This document shows positions 46,628 through 58,300 of a stretch of DNA of 64,000 bases, one piece after another (the first letter of the stretch is position 1; every line of letters begins with the position of its first letter). This stretch comes from Stagonosporopsis chrysanthemi. Its lineage: Eukaryota > Ascomycota > Dothideomycetes > Pleosporales > Didymellaceae. The position numbers and the translations under genes were made by a program. The notes under the pieces were generated by a model, which saw only the letters and a list, made by a program, of their open reading frames with translations, did no database searches and was not told the DNA's origin. The stretch covers positions 1-64,000 of the forward strand of contig JAFISE010000137.1 in the NCBI GenBank assembly GCA_022560025.1, in the 5' to 3' direction.

Positions 46628-47975
46628 TTAACTAAGCGTCCTCCAGTCTTCATGCACAACATGAACCTCATTCGTAACACCAATCTTTCCCAGCTCAAGC
46701 GACCTCAACCTCGACTGGCTCTCTGATCGTGATCCGTAACTTCTCGACTTGTAGCGTTGCGACGACCCATATGGTAAAGAGTCGTCTCTTTCGCCCTTGA
46801 TCCACTTCAAAAGCCTTGGGAAGCATGTGAAACAACCGCACAGAATCACCATTGCAATCTCAACAGACCCGCATAGGCCGACAAGTGCGAGCCAGTAGCT
46901 TTTATCGTTGCTTTTTGCTTCATTGTAGGAGTAGTGTAATCGTAATGCTGAGGCGCCGCAGGCACTGCGGGTGTCAGCTCGTAGTCTTGGTGGAGAGTGA
47001 TGGGGAAGTCGCATACACAAGACCGGTTGCGAACACTGCAATGACCGCGGCTTTCTTCTTTCTGTCCATCTGAAGATGTGCTATGCCAATGACCGGAAGT
47101 AACAAGACGGCAATATCACTAATGAGATTGATTGTGCCAGAGATATAACCAGCAGCAGAGTTGTGGCATTTCCCGGGAAGAAGAGGACCCCAGGCCTGCG
47201 TTGTGGGTGAGCATGATGCATGAGTCAATAGAAAGCTATTCCATACCTTGCGGACTGGTGTGCACGAGAAGATAAGCAGCATCAATGTGCTCACGTACGC
47301 ACAGGTTAGAGCAACAATTAGCACCCAGCTGGCCCAGAAGACAGAGACTTTGCGCTGCTGCGTGATCTCGAAGATGTGCTTGATCTGCAGGAGGATGCTG
47401 AGTTTTGCAGCATAGAGTGCAAGGCAGTACAGGATTTGGACGGCATAGGCGTACTACCTCGCGTTAAAGCTCCGCTACTTTTGAGAAGAGGGGGATAGAC
47501 GTACGCGAAGAGCCATGAAGAGGTCGCCAACAGTGACGTTCCATTGGTGCTTAGAGCCGCCATATTGATAGGCTTTGAGTTGCAGACCAACAATGGGGAT
47601 GAACAAGATCTGCTTCGTCAGTCTGAAGTTGGGTACTTGTGGGAGCTTAGAATAAATTACCACCGAGGCAATGATCAGTGCTGAATCTGTGTTAGCACAA
47701 TGTATCGATCGATGATGCTGTTGACACTTACCATCTTCCAATGTAAAAAACCTCTTTACGATCTTGATTCTCGTGAAGATGCGCAGGGTAACGCACACTA
47801 TAATCAAGACGCAACATGCAATAAGAACCCCCAGAGAGATAGACCAAAGCGTCGACGCATCCGGATCGAGAGGCAGCTCACCAGCTGGAGGTGGCAAAGC
47901 CGGACATGCCAGATCGATGGTGGTCGTATTGCTGGAGCACTTGACAAGTAGTACCAGAAGTTCCGACGGCGTCAT
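46628..47975 (-). CDS. PTH11-like integral membrane protein (rhodopsin-like domain)
   Basis: This belongs to the large fungal family of seven-helix PTH11-like proteins, possible G-protein-coupled receptors. There are six exons: 47732-47975, 47661-47680 (only 20 bp), 47505-47609, 47247-47453, 47017-47195 and 46628-46964. Introns are 51, 51, 51, 51 and 52 bp, giving 363 residues. Typical blocks are visible: FTLEDALIIAS, KHQWNVTVGDLF, YCLALYAAKLSILLQIKHIF, FSCTPVRKAW, CHNSAAGYISGTINLISD and MDRKKKAAVIAVFATGLV. The extracellular N terminus (residues 1-40) contains two Cys but not the eight-Cys CFEM domain. The cytoplasmic tail is Ser/Arg-rich. The intron at 47610-47660 is in frame and has no stop, so its retention would add 17 residues. 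The ligand is unknown. Confidence 0.87.
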
Positions 47976-48687
47976 GATGTTACGGTGTCAGTGGCAAGCA
48001 CGACAAAGCAATACTACCATAAGGTAGAGCTGGTGAAACATGCTGGATATCGTCAAATATGGCGTGTAAAGGCTCGAACCGAACAAAGGGGGAGACTCAG
48101 GCGGTCCCACGTGGCCGTTTGCCGGCTACTGGCATGGGAGTTCTTTGACCCACGGCGGATGTGGCAGTGGCTAGCGTGAAGGCGATGCATCACAAAGAAT
48201 GTGAACTTTTATGATACCAACGGGAACCAGCACTAAAACTAGAACTACTACAATTCTCCTTCATTGTTGTAGGGGACTGCATCGTAGACAGAGAGTAAAG
48301 CAAGAATGTTGCAGCAGTTACGATCTGAGGTTCATGGGTGAGTTCCTTCACTTACGCATGCAGGATACACCACCAACACGTCGAGAGAACGAGCACCTTG
48401 AAGCACGTGAGATGGCTTGCTCAATCGCCAATGTTAGATTGGGCTCGGAAGGTTGTCGAGGTCGCCGTTCGCTAGTCTTGTGAAGGTCATCCCCTTCCTC
48501 AATGGAGGCGCTAGTCGAAGCCAGAACGCCCCAACACACTTCCATCGGCGAGCTGAGCCAGATTTTGGCTACAAGTTCATACATTTGTGAATTGTACGGG
48601 TACTTCGGTGGGGTTATTGCATATGCCCGCTGATATGTCTTGAATGGAGATCGTATTCTTTGGCTGCTCTCGGTGCATAAAGCAGTT
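47976..48687. other. Intergenic region upstream of PTH11-like gene
   Basis: 712 bp from the PTH11-like start to the P5CR stop. No supported gene; frames here are shadows or short. Presumably the PTH11-like promoter and P5CR 3' UTR. Confidence 0.45.
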
Positions 48688-49803
48688 TTAGTGCCTGTGG
48701 TTGACGAACTCTCTCTGCTCACCTCCCAGCCTCGAAGCAACAACGCAAGCTTCCCTGATCGCTGTCGCAACTGCGTTCCTCACACCGTCCTTCTCCAAGG
48801 ACATTAAACCACCAATTGTGCAACCACCAGGTGTCGAAACTTTGTCCTTCAACACAGCAGGATGCTCACCATTGAGCACCAACCCTGTAGTTCCGCGCAT
48901 TGTCTGTGCAGCCATTTCGTACGCCTGCGCACGCGGCATACCCATAGCGACCGCGCCATCGGCAGCAGCCTCGAGGATGAGTGCGAAGAAGGCCGGGCCA
49001 GAACCGCAAAGAGCTGTTGCAATGTCCATGTTCGCAGGAGGTAGCGTCGTGACGCGGCCAATGGAGCTGAAGACAAATTCGACAAGCTTGTACTGTGCCT
49101 CTGACAGAGGGGGATCGCTGGTTTCAATGACGCTCATGGACTCGCCAACAAAAGAAGCAGTGTTTGGCATGACGCGGACTACCCTGCACGCATCCTCGAC
49201 CTTGTCTGCGCCCTCAGGGTAGAGGAATTCAGAGATCTGCTTTTGTGTGACACCGGCCAGGATGCTGACAATGACCTTGCCCTTCAGCGCGTCGCGCATG
49301 CCCTCCTCACCTAGAATAGTCTTGAAGCCGTATGGTTTGCAGGAGAGCAGAATGATGTCTGCTTGCTGGACACCCTTCAAGTTCTCGTTGGTAAGGGTCT
49401 GCAGGTCAAAGTTGTAGTGGCCAAGCGCCTTCTTAACGTTCTCTTCCGCAGGCTTCCATGTGTCGCACGCAACGAATCTGGAGACGTTCGGTGTGTCCTT
49501 GGGGGCAGAGGAGGGATCGATGGCGGCGGCAGTTTTGGCTTTGGCGAGCGAGGCCATGACGCCGCCCATGATGGCGATGCCCATGGTACCTGTTGTTAGA
49601 GTCAGCTCTGTCCCGACTTTGCAGAGCATTAGGTCGGGAAATAACGAAATCGTCTGCAGTATGAAGGCAGCTGCATGCAGCCTCTCCCTCCCGGAGCAGT
49701 GTGAGGGCACTCATGGCGGGGTTCTGAATGTGCAGTGCGAACATGCGTACGTACCAGAACCAAGGACGGTCAAGGTAAGGGGCTTAGAATCTTGAGCCGC
49801 CAT
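48688..49803 (-). CDS. PRO3: Pyrroline-5-carboxylate reductase
   Basis: It catalyses the last step of proline synthesis, reducing pyrroline-5-carboxylate with NAD(P)H in the cytosol. Exons are 49755-49803 and 48688-49589, with an unusually long 165-bp intron for this region, giving 316 residues. The intron interrupts the cofactor-binding glycine loop: joined, it reads LTVLGSGTMGIAIMGGV. The family signature STPGGCTIGGL is near the C terminus, and CGSGPAFFALILEA and RVMPNTASFVGE are typical. The fungal-specific stretch after the first helix (KTAAAIDPSSAPKDTPN) is a small insertion. Length and motifs are normal. It is divergent from CTK3 over 326 bp, so the two may share a promoter region. Confidence 0.96.
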
Positions 49804-50129
49804 TTTGTGTAATTCTGCTGCAGCTATAAACAATCTCGAGGTCCTAAGTGAGCAGTTGTTCAGTGACTGGAATGTCAAAAGAAATCCTGGGGCCAGCGAC
49901 GTCGGCGCGTAAAGTAGCTCCCGCCTCTACCCCACACGCCGACGATATGCGGCCAGCCTTGCGCCCAGCGACTCCACAGCAGCACAGCTTTCTCGTTATC
50001 AAACTCGCGCCCTCACCGAATCATTCCACGCCCTCCACGCATAACCACGGCACCTGACCTTCACGTCAAAGAGTCTAGCTACCCCGGACTCCACTCTGCC
50101 TCGAGGCACAGTCACACGCGTCGCGCACC
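49804..50129. promoter_or_regulatory. Divergent promoter region P5CR / CTK3
   Basis: 326 bp between two start codons facing away from each other. The sequence is C-rich toward CTK3. No TATA box or well-defined factor site stands out. The assignment rests on layout. Confidence 0.5.
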
Positions 50130-50880
50130 ATGGCGGACCCATTCGAGGTGCGCCAGCGGTTCACGACGCTGCTGTCGCATCTGAGCGCGTCGCACACATC
50201 GATCCAGAAAGCCGCCAGCTATGCGCTTAAGAATCGCGACATGGACGAGGATCTGCACTCGTGTATTCTCGAGCAGCTGGACCGCACCAACATGAACACA
50301 CGCGCGAACATCATGTTCTTCATCGAGAGCCTGTGCGAGATGGCTGTCAAAGACGGTGGGCCGTCTACGGGCGAGGGCAGTGCAATGGGCTTCGTGAGGA
50401 TGCTGCAGCGAGACATCTTACCGGTGGTCGAGAGCGTTATCGGTGTAGAGGGAGCAAATGTCAGGGTAGTGCGCAAGGTAGGCCAGGCCTGTAGTAATGA
50501 AAGCAATAGTCCGGGGCATTTTTACTCATGCGTGACAGGTCCTCAACACCCTGCAAAAGATCGATATTCTCCTCCCCGAGACTGTAACGGAGCTCGACGC
50601 TGTTCTCAGATCCCGCGAGCCAGACGACCCCTTTGACGCCTCGCCCTCAAATCTTGCCTCGACTAAGAACGTCAAACTCGAGAAACGCCAGATCGAGCAC
50701 CGCATAGAGGAAGACCGTGAGCGACATAAGAGATTACGAGAAAGCATTTGGGCGGTGCCAGGTGAGGGCGAGGAGGAAATGCACAAGCTGTGGGACGAAG
50801 CAAGTGACATTGGGGAGGATGACTATATCATTGGGAAAGAGGACAAGGAAGAGAGGGGGCAGGCTATTGCGTTTGGGTAG
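50130..50880 (+). CDS. CTK3: CTD kinase subunit gamma
   Basis: This is the gamma subunit of CTDK-I, the kinase complex (Ctk1/Ctk2/Ctk3) that phosphorylates Ser2 of the RNA polymerase II C-terminal domain. Exons are 50130-50477 and 50539-50880 (61-bp intron, phase 0), giving 229 residues. The N-terminal half is the helical CID-like CTK3 domain (FEVRQRFTTLLSHLSAS; ASYALKNRDMDEDLHSCI; NIMFFIESLCEMAV). The C-terminal half carries the separate CTK3 C-terminal motif with RLRESIWAVP, KLWDEASDIGEDDY and an acidic end. Length is slightly below that of the yeast protein. A Lys/Arg/Glu-rich helix links the halves. The assignment is by family pattern. Confidence 0.9.
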
Positions 50881-51212
50881 GCTGTGACGTCCGGAGCAGG
50901 ACGACAGACCATGTCGAGGCGTTCTTGGGATACTGCATTTTCGTGGGCGTTGGATAGTAGGAATGATACCAAACGGCATACCTCTGGTATTAGCCTGGGG
51001 TCTCGGTTTTTGCTGGCTGCATGGGTATATTGATTGGCCGCCGGCGAGCGCATGCGCATCAGCCTACACGCGGTCCATAGTACCACACATATATCGACAA
51101 CACTCAAAAATTTCGACCAATGCCATATGCCATACATATCTGTACACGCCACAGCTCGCTATGATACAGTAGTTGTCTCCACGCTGTCCTTTCCCGACTC
51201 TAGAAGACCTCT
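50881..51212. other. Convergent intergenic region
   Basis: 332 bp between the stops of CTK3 and the bL12m gene. Nothing but presumed 3' UTRs is recognisable. Confidence 0.5.
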
Positions 51213-52074
51213 TTACTCCATGATGGCTGTCGCACCGAGCGCCTTGAGTGTCTCGACAATCTTCTCTGCCTCCTCCTTAGGCACACCCTCCTTCATCATC
51301 TTCGGTGCACTCTCGACAAACTTCTTACTGTCTACCAACGACAGTCCCAGCATGCTCTTGATCTCCTTGATAACCTTGGGCTTCGACCCCGCGTCGAACT
51401 TCTCAAGCTTGAGGTTGAAGAGTGTCTTCTCGGCGGCGGCGGGTGCGGCCTCTTCCTCTTCGGCGGCGGGTGCGGCAGCAGCTGGGCCGGCACCAGCGGC
51501 GGCGAAGCCACCCATGGGCATGTCGGGGATGTTCAGGCGAGTCTAGCAGTACTACGTTAGCTGATTGTATCCCGTGAATGCTGAGGAGCTCTCGGGTGCA
51601 GGGAGGCGCGTTTCGTGGCGACACAATGCTCGCTTGAACAGGAACTTGCTCAAGCGTGTGGCAATTGAGGTATGCTGTTGACAGCACGTGATTGTCACAT
51701 GATATCTACCGCCCTCGGTGCGCGCTTCACGCCTCGATTGCGGTCCCAGTCCAGAGTTTCGCGCTTGAAGCTCTGAGAGCAGTACTGGTGCCAGGCACCA
51801 TTCACGCCAACACCAGCTGCGACCTGCATCCTGTCCTTCCATTGTATCCTGGTCGTACCTTCAGTGTCGAGACGAGGTCTGCTGTTTCGAGCAGCGTCAA
51901 TTGGCTGATCTGGTCGACGATGGTCGCAATCTTGGGGTTCGCCGGCGCCGCAGCATCAGACTGCCACCTCCGCTGTATCCTCTGCTGTGCTCCCCCAACG
52001 GCCGAACGGGCTCCCATCGCAGGGCGGGCGGCGCAGACGCAGCGCCTCAGGGCGCGAGATGCGGGGGCGGACAT
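51213..52074 (-). CDS. MNP1: Mitochondrial ribosomal protein bL12m (L7/L12)
   Basis: This is the stalk protein of the mitochondrial large ribosomal subunit, which recruits translation factors. Exons are 51859-52074 and 51213-51542 with a 316-bp intron, giving 181 residues. Residues 1-38 are an Arg-rich presequence (SRALRRCVCAARPAMGAR; RIQRRWQSD). The N-terminal dimerisation segment IATIVDQISQLTLLETADL runs across the intron into the Ala/Gly/Glu hinge (GPAAAAPAAEEEEAAPAAA). The C-terminal factor-binding domain is textbook: KVIKEIKSMLGLSLVDSKKF, then GVPKEEAEKIVETLKALGA. The intron is the longest inferred in this window and contains a CACGTG at 51685-51690. The gene is divergent from MDN1 over 292 bp, which pairs a mitochondrial and a cytosolic ribosome gene. 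Confidence 0.95.
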
Positions 52075-52366
52075 AATGTGCTGTGTGGATCGGGTGGTCG
52101 ACGTGTTGGATGGCAGTCTGTCGTCGTTGGCCGCAAAATCGACTTACGGAAATGCACATTTGCGGTTTAGCGCCGCGCTTGTCTAGGTGGAAGGTGCATG
52201 GGCCTTGGACCCGCAAAAAAGTGAGTTCTGTCTGAGAATTGTACATGGAGAGAACTTCAACGCCACAACAAACCACGCACTTTGTATGAAAGCGTCGAAA
52301 CTATGGGAAGGCGCCCCGAAATCAATACACAACACAGTTACTGCAAACTCGAACGGTAACAGCGCC
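52075..52366. promoter_or_regulatory. Divergent promoter region bL12m / MDN1
   Basis: 292 bp between divergent start codons. An in-frame ATG for midasin lies at 52286 within it, so part may be coding or 5' leader. No clear TATA box. Confidence 0.45.
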
Positions 52367-55300
52367 ATGGCCTCGAACATGGCTAATATCAATGCGCTTG
52401 CCACGGAAGCTCTGAAGCCCGCTTCTACAGACGATCTTTTCGTCCAGTTCCAGAGCTTCTTTACGGAAGTCAGTGCAAGATGGATCCAGTCTGGCGCCCA
52501 AGCTGAAGAAAAAATCGCCGCTTTCGGACGTATCCTCCCTCTTGTGCCTCATCTCGCAGAGCACGTGGAGCGCTTCCTGGCGCATGTCTCGCAGTCAGCG
52601 TACTTTGGGTCACAGAATCAGCAGAATCCTAGCACTTCTGAGAGCTCACACATTGTCGAACTACTCCTTGGTGCCTTTCGTTTGCTCAGCTATGACTGCC
52701 GGACTTTCGCCCAATATGTGCGTCCAATCGCCCTCCAACAGCTTTTCCAGCATCCGAACCGCTCCGTGCGGTATGTTGCAATCCGTTTGTTCTGTCTGTA
52801 TGTCCACGCAGCGGATCATGCGACCCAAGAGATGATCAAGAGAGATATTGGTGAGGGAGAAATAGCAGGAACATGGGAAGGACAGCAGATTGATTACAGA
52901 TTCCTCTCTTTGTGGGAAGAAAAGAGGTGGAAGGGTATGTTCTCGAGGTTGCGACAGCGACCAACGGATTGCCAGAGTGGAGCCGCCCACTTGTACTCAG
53001 ATCTGTCGCCGTACACGGTCAACATCAATGGAACGCTGCTGCCACGACTTGATGGTGCTGCTTCTCAGGAAAGGCCTGCTGAGCTCATCTCAACACCCAC
53101 AACCGAGCTCAACATGAGCAGTATTGCCAATGGACTGCTTGATTCGAGCCCCCTACTTCTTACTGGACTCGCAGGATCAGGAAAGACACTATTGATACGA
53201 CACTTTGCTTGGCAGCTCAACAAGCTCGACACGATGGTAACCCTCCATCTGAACGAGCAGAGTGACGCAAAGCTGCTCATTGGCATGTATGCCACAGGAT
53301 CAAAGCCAGGAACTTTCGCCTGGAAGTCCGGTGTCCTGACGACGGCTGTTCGAGAGGGGAGATGGATTTTGATTGAAGATCTGGACCGAGCGCCGAACGA
53401 AGTTATCAGCACTCTCCTGCCGCTGATTGAACGTGGTGAGCTCCTGATTCCTAGCCGTGGAGAGACGGTGCGCGCTGCAAGAGGCTTCCGTATCATTGCT
53501 ACAATGCGGAGCACGCTCAATCCCCGTGGGCAGGAGATCATACCTCGACAAAACATGATCGGACATCGATTCTGGAATTCGATCACAGTACGAATGCCTG
53601 AGCTTAAAGAGTTTCAGCAGGTCATTTCAGCAAAGTATCCGGTGTTACAGAAGCATATCGCGGGCATCATGAGAACATACTCCCGGTTGTTGGGGCTCTT
53701 TTCTGACGCAAAGTTTTCATCGGAAAATGGTACATCACTACGTGCGATGACCCCACGGGATCTTCTGAAGTGGTGTGACAGGATAGCTGTGCTCCTCGCT
53801 CAAGCATCATCTTTCAGCACCGCCCAAACGGACGATATTTTTATGGAGGCGTTCGACTGTTTTGCTGGCAGCTTGCGCAGTGATTCGACGCGGCTCAAGG
53901 TCGTGGCCTGCGTAGCGGAAGAGCTCCACATTGATCCGCAAAGGCGCGATCACCTTCTTCGCGATCGATCGGTCAAGCTGTCGGTGTCCGCTAAGCCAAC
54001 ATCAGCCGGAACGATCCAAGTTGGACGAGCTAGGCTATCGAAGCACAAATCTTCGAAGCGAACGATGTCTAGCAGGCCCTTCTCTACCAATGACTACACT
54101 CTGCGATTGCTTGAGAAGGTCGCCGTAGCCGTTGACCGCAAAGAACCCTTGCTTCTGGTTGGTGAGACAGGTACTGGAAAGACAACAACCATTCAGTATC
54201 TGGCTGAACAGCTTGGTCGAAAACTTATCGCCTTCAACCTATCTCAGCAAAGCGAGAGTGGTGATCTTCTAGGAGGATATAAGCCCGTCAATGTTCGCAG
54301 CCTTGTTATCCCGCTCAAAGACGAATTCGATGATCTGTTCGACACGACCTTCTCGAGAAAGAAGAATCTGCGGTTCATCGAGATGCTGGGAAAACGTGTT
54401 GCAAAGGGTGAGTGGAAGCGTGTCTGTACTCTGTGGCGAGAAGCGCTGAAGATGGTGGATGCTGCGCGTAAAGCACACGAGTCGCAGCCCTCGTCTCCGG
54501 ATGTGGATGGTGATCAGCCCAGAAAGAAGCGGAAGATGGACTCATTGCCCGCAAACTTCCCTGGATCGCGCTGGGAAAAGTTCGCGACAGATTTGCACGA
54601 TCTCGAGGCTCAACTTGTAAGCGGCTCGGAGGAATTTGCATTCTCATTCCTGGAGGGCAACATCGTCAAAGCCGTCAGGAACGGTGACTGGGTCTTGCTT
54701 GACGAGATCAATCTGGCTTCATCGGATACGCTCGAAGCCTTGACCGACCTGTTGGGCGGAGGGCCCGATGGTAATCCTTCAATTTTGCTCACAGAGACTG
54801 GCAGCGTGGAGCGTGTCATTGCACACCCCAATTTCCGTGTTTTTGCCGCAATGAATCCTGCCACTGACGTCGGAAAGAAGGATCTCCCTCCCGGTATCCG
54901 TTCCAGATTCACGGAGCTTTATGTCGAGAGCCCAGACAGTGACGAGAAGAGCTTGCGCAACATCGTCGAGAAGTACCTTGGAGGAGATGGCGTTGACCCG
55001 GCTATCATCAGAATTGCGCGCGATGTCACCAGCCTCTATCTCGAAATCCAACAGCTTGTCAAGGCGAACATGCTGGTGGATGGCGCCGATCAAAAGCCTC
55101 ACTTCAGTCTGCGTACTCTTACACGAACACTGACCTACGCACGAGAGATGGCACCTTTGTGTAGCCTTCGACGCGCTCTCTATGAAGGGTTTCACATGAG
55201 CTTCCTCACCTTCCTGAACAAGGCGTCTGAAGACCTTGTTGCAGCTCTTATCACGAAGCACATGTTCCCGCAGAAGGTGTCTTTGAAAGCCGAACTAAAC

Positions 55301-58300
55301 AAACCACTCCAGCAGCCGAATGACGGTCGCGCATACGTAAGGCAGGGTCATTACCTTCTTCGACAAGGCCCACAGCCCGTGCAGGAACAGCCTCATTACA
55401 TCATAACCAACTTTGTAAAACGGAATATGAACAATCTCATCCGTGCTGCATCGACAAGAAGATACCCCGTCTTGATCCAAGGCCCGACATCATCCGGCAA
55501 AACAAGCATGATCGAGTACCTTGCAAAGCGATCTGGCAACACCTTTGTACGAATAAACAACCACGAGCACACTGATCTACAGGAGTACCTTGGTTCCTAC
55601 GTGTCGGGCGCTGACGGAAAGCTTATATTTCAGGAGGGTATCCTTGTTCGAGCCCTGCGTGAGGGTCACTGGATTGTGCTCGACGAGTTGAACCTGGCAC
55701 CCACCGATGTTCTGGAAGCGCTTAACCGACTACTTGACGATAATCGTGAGCTCCTCATTCCCGAGACACAGGAAGTCGTTCGCCCTCACGATGACTTCAT
55801 GCTCTTCGCAACCCAGAACCCTGCAGGTCTCTACGGAGGACGAAAGGTGTTGTCTCGAGCGTTCCGCAACCGTTTCCTTGAGCTTCATTTCGATGATATT
55901 CCCGTCGAAGAACTGAAAGAAATTTTGCACCGACGTGTCCAGATCCCCGAGAGTTGGTGCGCAAAGATTGTCCAAGTGTACAAGGAGCTCTCTACACTGC
56001 GTCAAGAGAACCGTATCTTCGAGCAGAAAAGCTTTGCAACGCTTCGAGACTTGTTTCGATGGGCACAGCGTAAGGCTGAGACCATTCAAGATCTTGCGGT
56101 CAATGGATATATGCTTCTAGCGGAGCGTGTGCGCAAAGAAGAGGAGCGCGTGGCCGTCAAGAAGATCATGGAAACCGTCTTGAGCAAGAATGGACCGCGG
56201 GTCGTCATCGAAGATGGACAACTGTTCAGCCAGGAAAACGTTCAACAGATCATTGACAGTGCTCCGGACGGCACGAAGAAGATCGATGCTGGTGTTGTTT
56301 GGACTCGCGCCATGAGAAGGCTTTTCGTGCTTGTTCGTCACGCAATGGTAAATAACGAACCAGTCTTACTAATTGGTGAAACCGGATGTGGGAAAACCAC
56401 TGTTTGCCAAATGTTGGCAGATGCATTTGGCAAAGAGCTCCACATCCTGAACGCGCACCAGAACACCGAGACTGGTGACATGATTGGTGCCCAGCGTCCA
56501 ATCCGCAACAGGGCAGCGATCGAAGAACATCTCATACGAGATGTTCTCGAAGCGTTTGAAGGCATACCGTTAGAAGTCGACCCTCAAACTCTGGACCTGG
56601 ACGCTCTTCTACACTTGTACGATCAAATCGAAAAGGAGCCTGCTGTCGCCATTCGGCAAGAGCTGCGCGTGTCAATTAAGCTCAGCCGTATCAAGTCTGG
56701 AGCACTCTTTGAATGGGCAGACGGAAGCCTTGTTAACGCCATGAAGACAGAGCAGTACTTCCTGCTTGACGAAATTTCGCTCGCCGATGATTCTGTTCTA
56801 GAACGTTTGAACAGCGTCCTAGAGCCCTCGCGCACACTTCTGCTTGCTGAGAAAGGCCCCGTTGATTCGCTTATAGTCGCTGGTCCTGAATTTCAATTCC
56901 TCGCCACCATGAATCCTGGCGGTGACTATGGCAAGAAAGAGCTCTCACCCGCACTTCGCAATCGTTTCACAGAGATCTGGGTACCGGCCTTGTCTGATAT
57001 CGAAGATGTCTTGCAAATTGTCAAGTCTAAACTCAACTCGAATGCAACACAGTACGCGGAAGCTATTGTCTCCTTCTCACAGTGGTTCAACGACAAGTAC
57101 AACACGTCCGTTGCATCATCGGTCTCGATTCGAGACACGCTTGCCTGGGTCACATTTGTCAACAGCACAGCGCACAAGGAACCTGTGTTCGGTATCGTCC
57201 ACGGTGCTGCCATGGTTTTCATCGACACACTTGGTGCCAATCCAGCAGGACTGCTCGCTATTTCTGCTGCATCGATCAACGATGAACGCAAGGCTTGCCT
57301 TGATCAACTCAGCAGGCTTCTCAAACAAGACATCTCGCCTTTATATTTTGGGCAAATTGATCTTGTTAGCTCAGCACAAACTTTCCAGCTCGGCACCTTC
57401 TCAATCCCAAAGTTTTCGCCTGCTGCCGCGGAGTCAAACAACTTTGCTCTCGCAGCACCGACCACACGTGGCAACGCCATGCGCGTGGTGCGTGCCCTCC
57501 AGCTTGCTAAGCCGATTCTACTTGAAGGCAATCCAGGCGTTGGAAAGACCACCCTCGTCACTGCTCTTGCCAAAGCAATTGGGAAGCCTTTGACTAGGCT
57601 CAACCTTTCCGAGCAGACCGATTTGATGGATCTGTTCGGCTCTGACGTCCCAGTCGAAGGTGGCTCTGCCGGCACTTTCGCATGGCGCGATGCACCATTT
57701 CTAAAAGCTATGAAGAATGGTGACTGGGTGCTGCTCGATGAGATGAACTTGGCCTCGCAGTCCGTTCTTGAAGGCCTCAACGCCGTCCTGGACCATCGTG
57801 GTGAGGTCTACATCTCCGAGCTCGACCAAACGTTCCACAAGCACCAGGAGTTTCGCGTTTTCGCGGCGCAGAATCCTCACCATCAAGGTGGCGGACGCAA
57901 AGGCCTGCCAGCATCCTTTGTGAATCGTTTCACAGTCGTGTACGCAGATGTCTTCCGTCCCGAAGACTTGACCCTGATCTGCAAGAAGGTGTTCCCCAAT
58001 ATTGGGGAGGAAGAGATCAATAAACTCATTGGCTTCGTTGCACAATTAGACGGGCAAGTTGTTACTCACCGCGCATTTGGTAATCTTGGTGCGCCATGGG
58101 AGTTCAACCTGCGTGACACACTACGTTGGCTTCAGTTGTTGGCTTCTTCAGAGTACCCCGGTTCGGCGAGAGACTTCCTTGACGCAATCTTTGTACAGCG
58201 CTTCCGCGCCGAAGACGACCGCGCGCGATTGCTTAAATTATTCGACAGCGTTTACGGTGTGCATGAACCGCGTATGAACCTTTATCATAATTTTAGTTCC

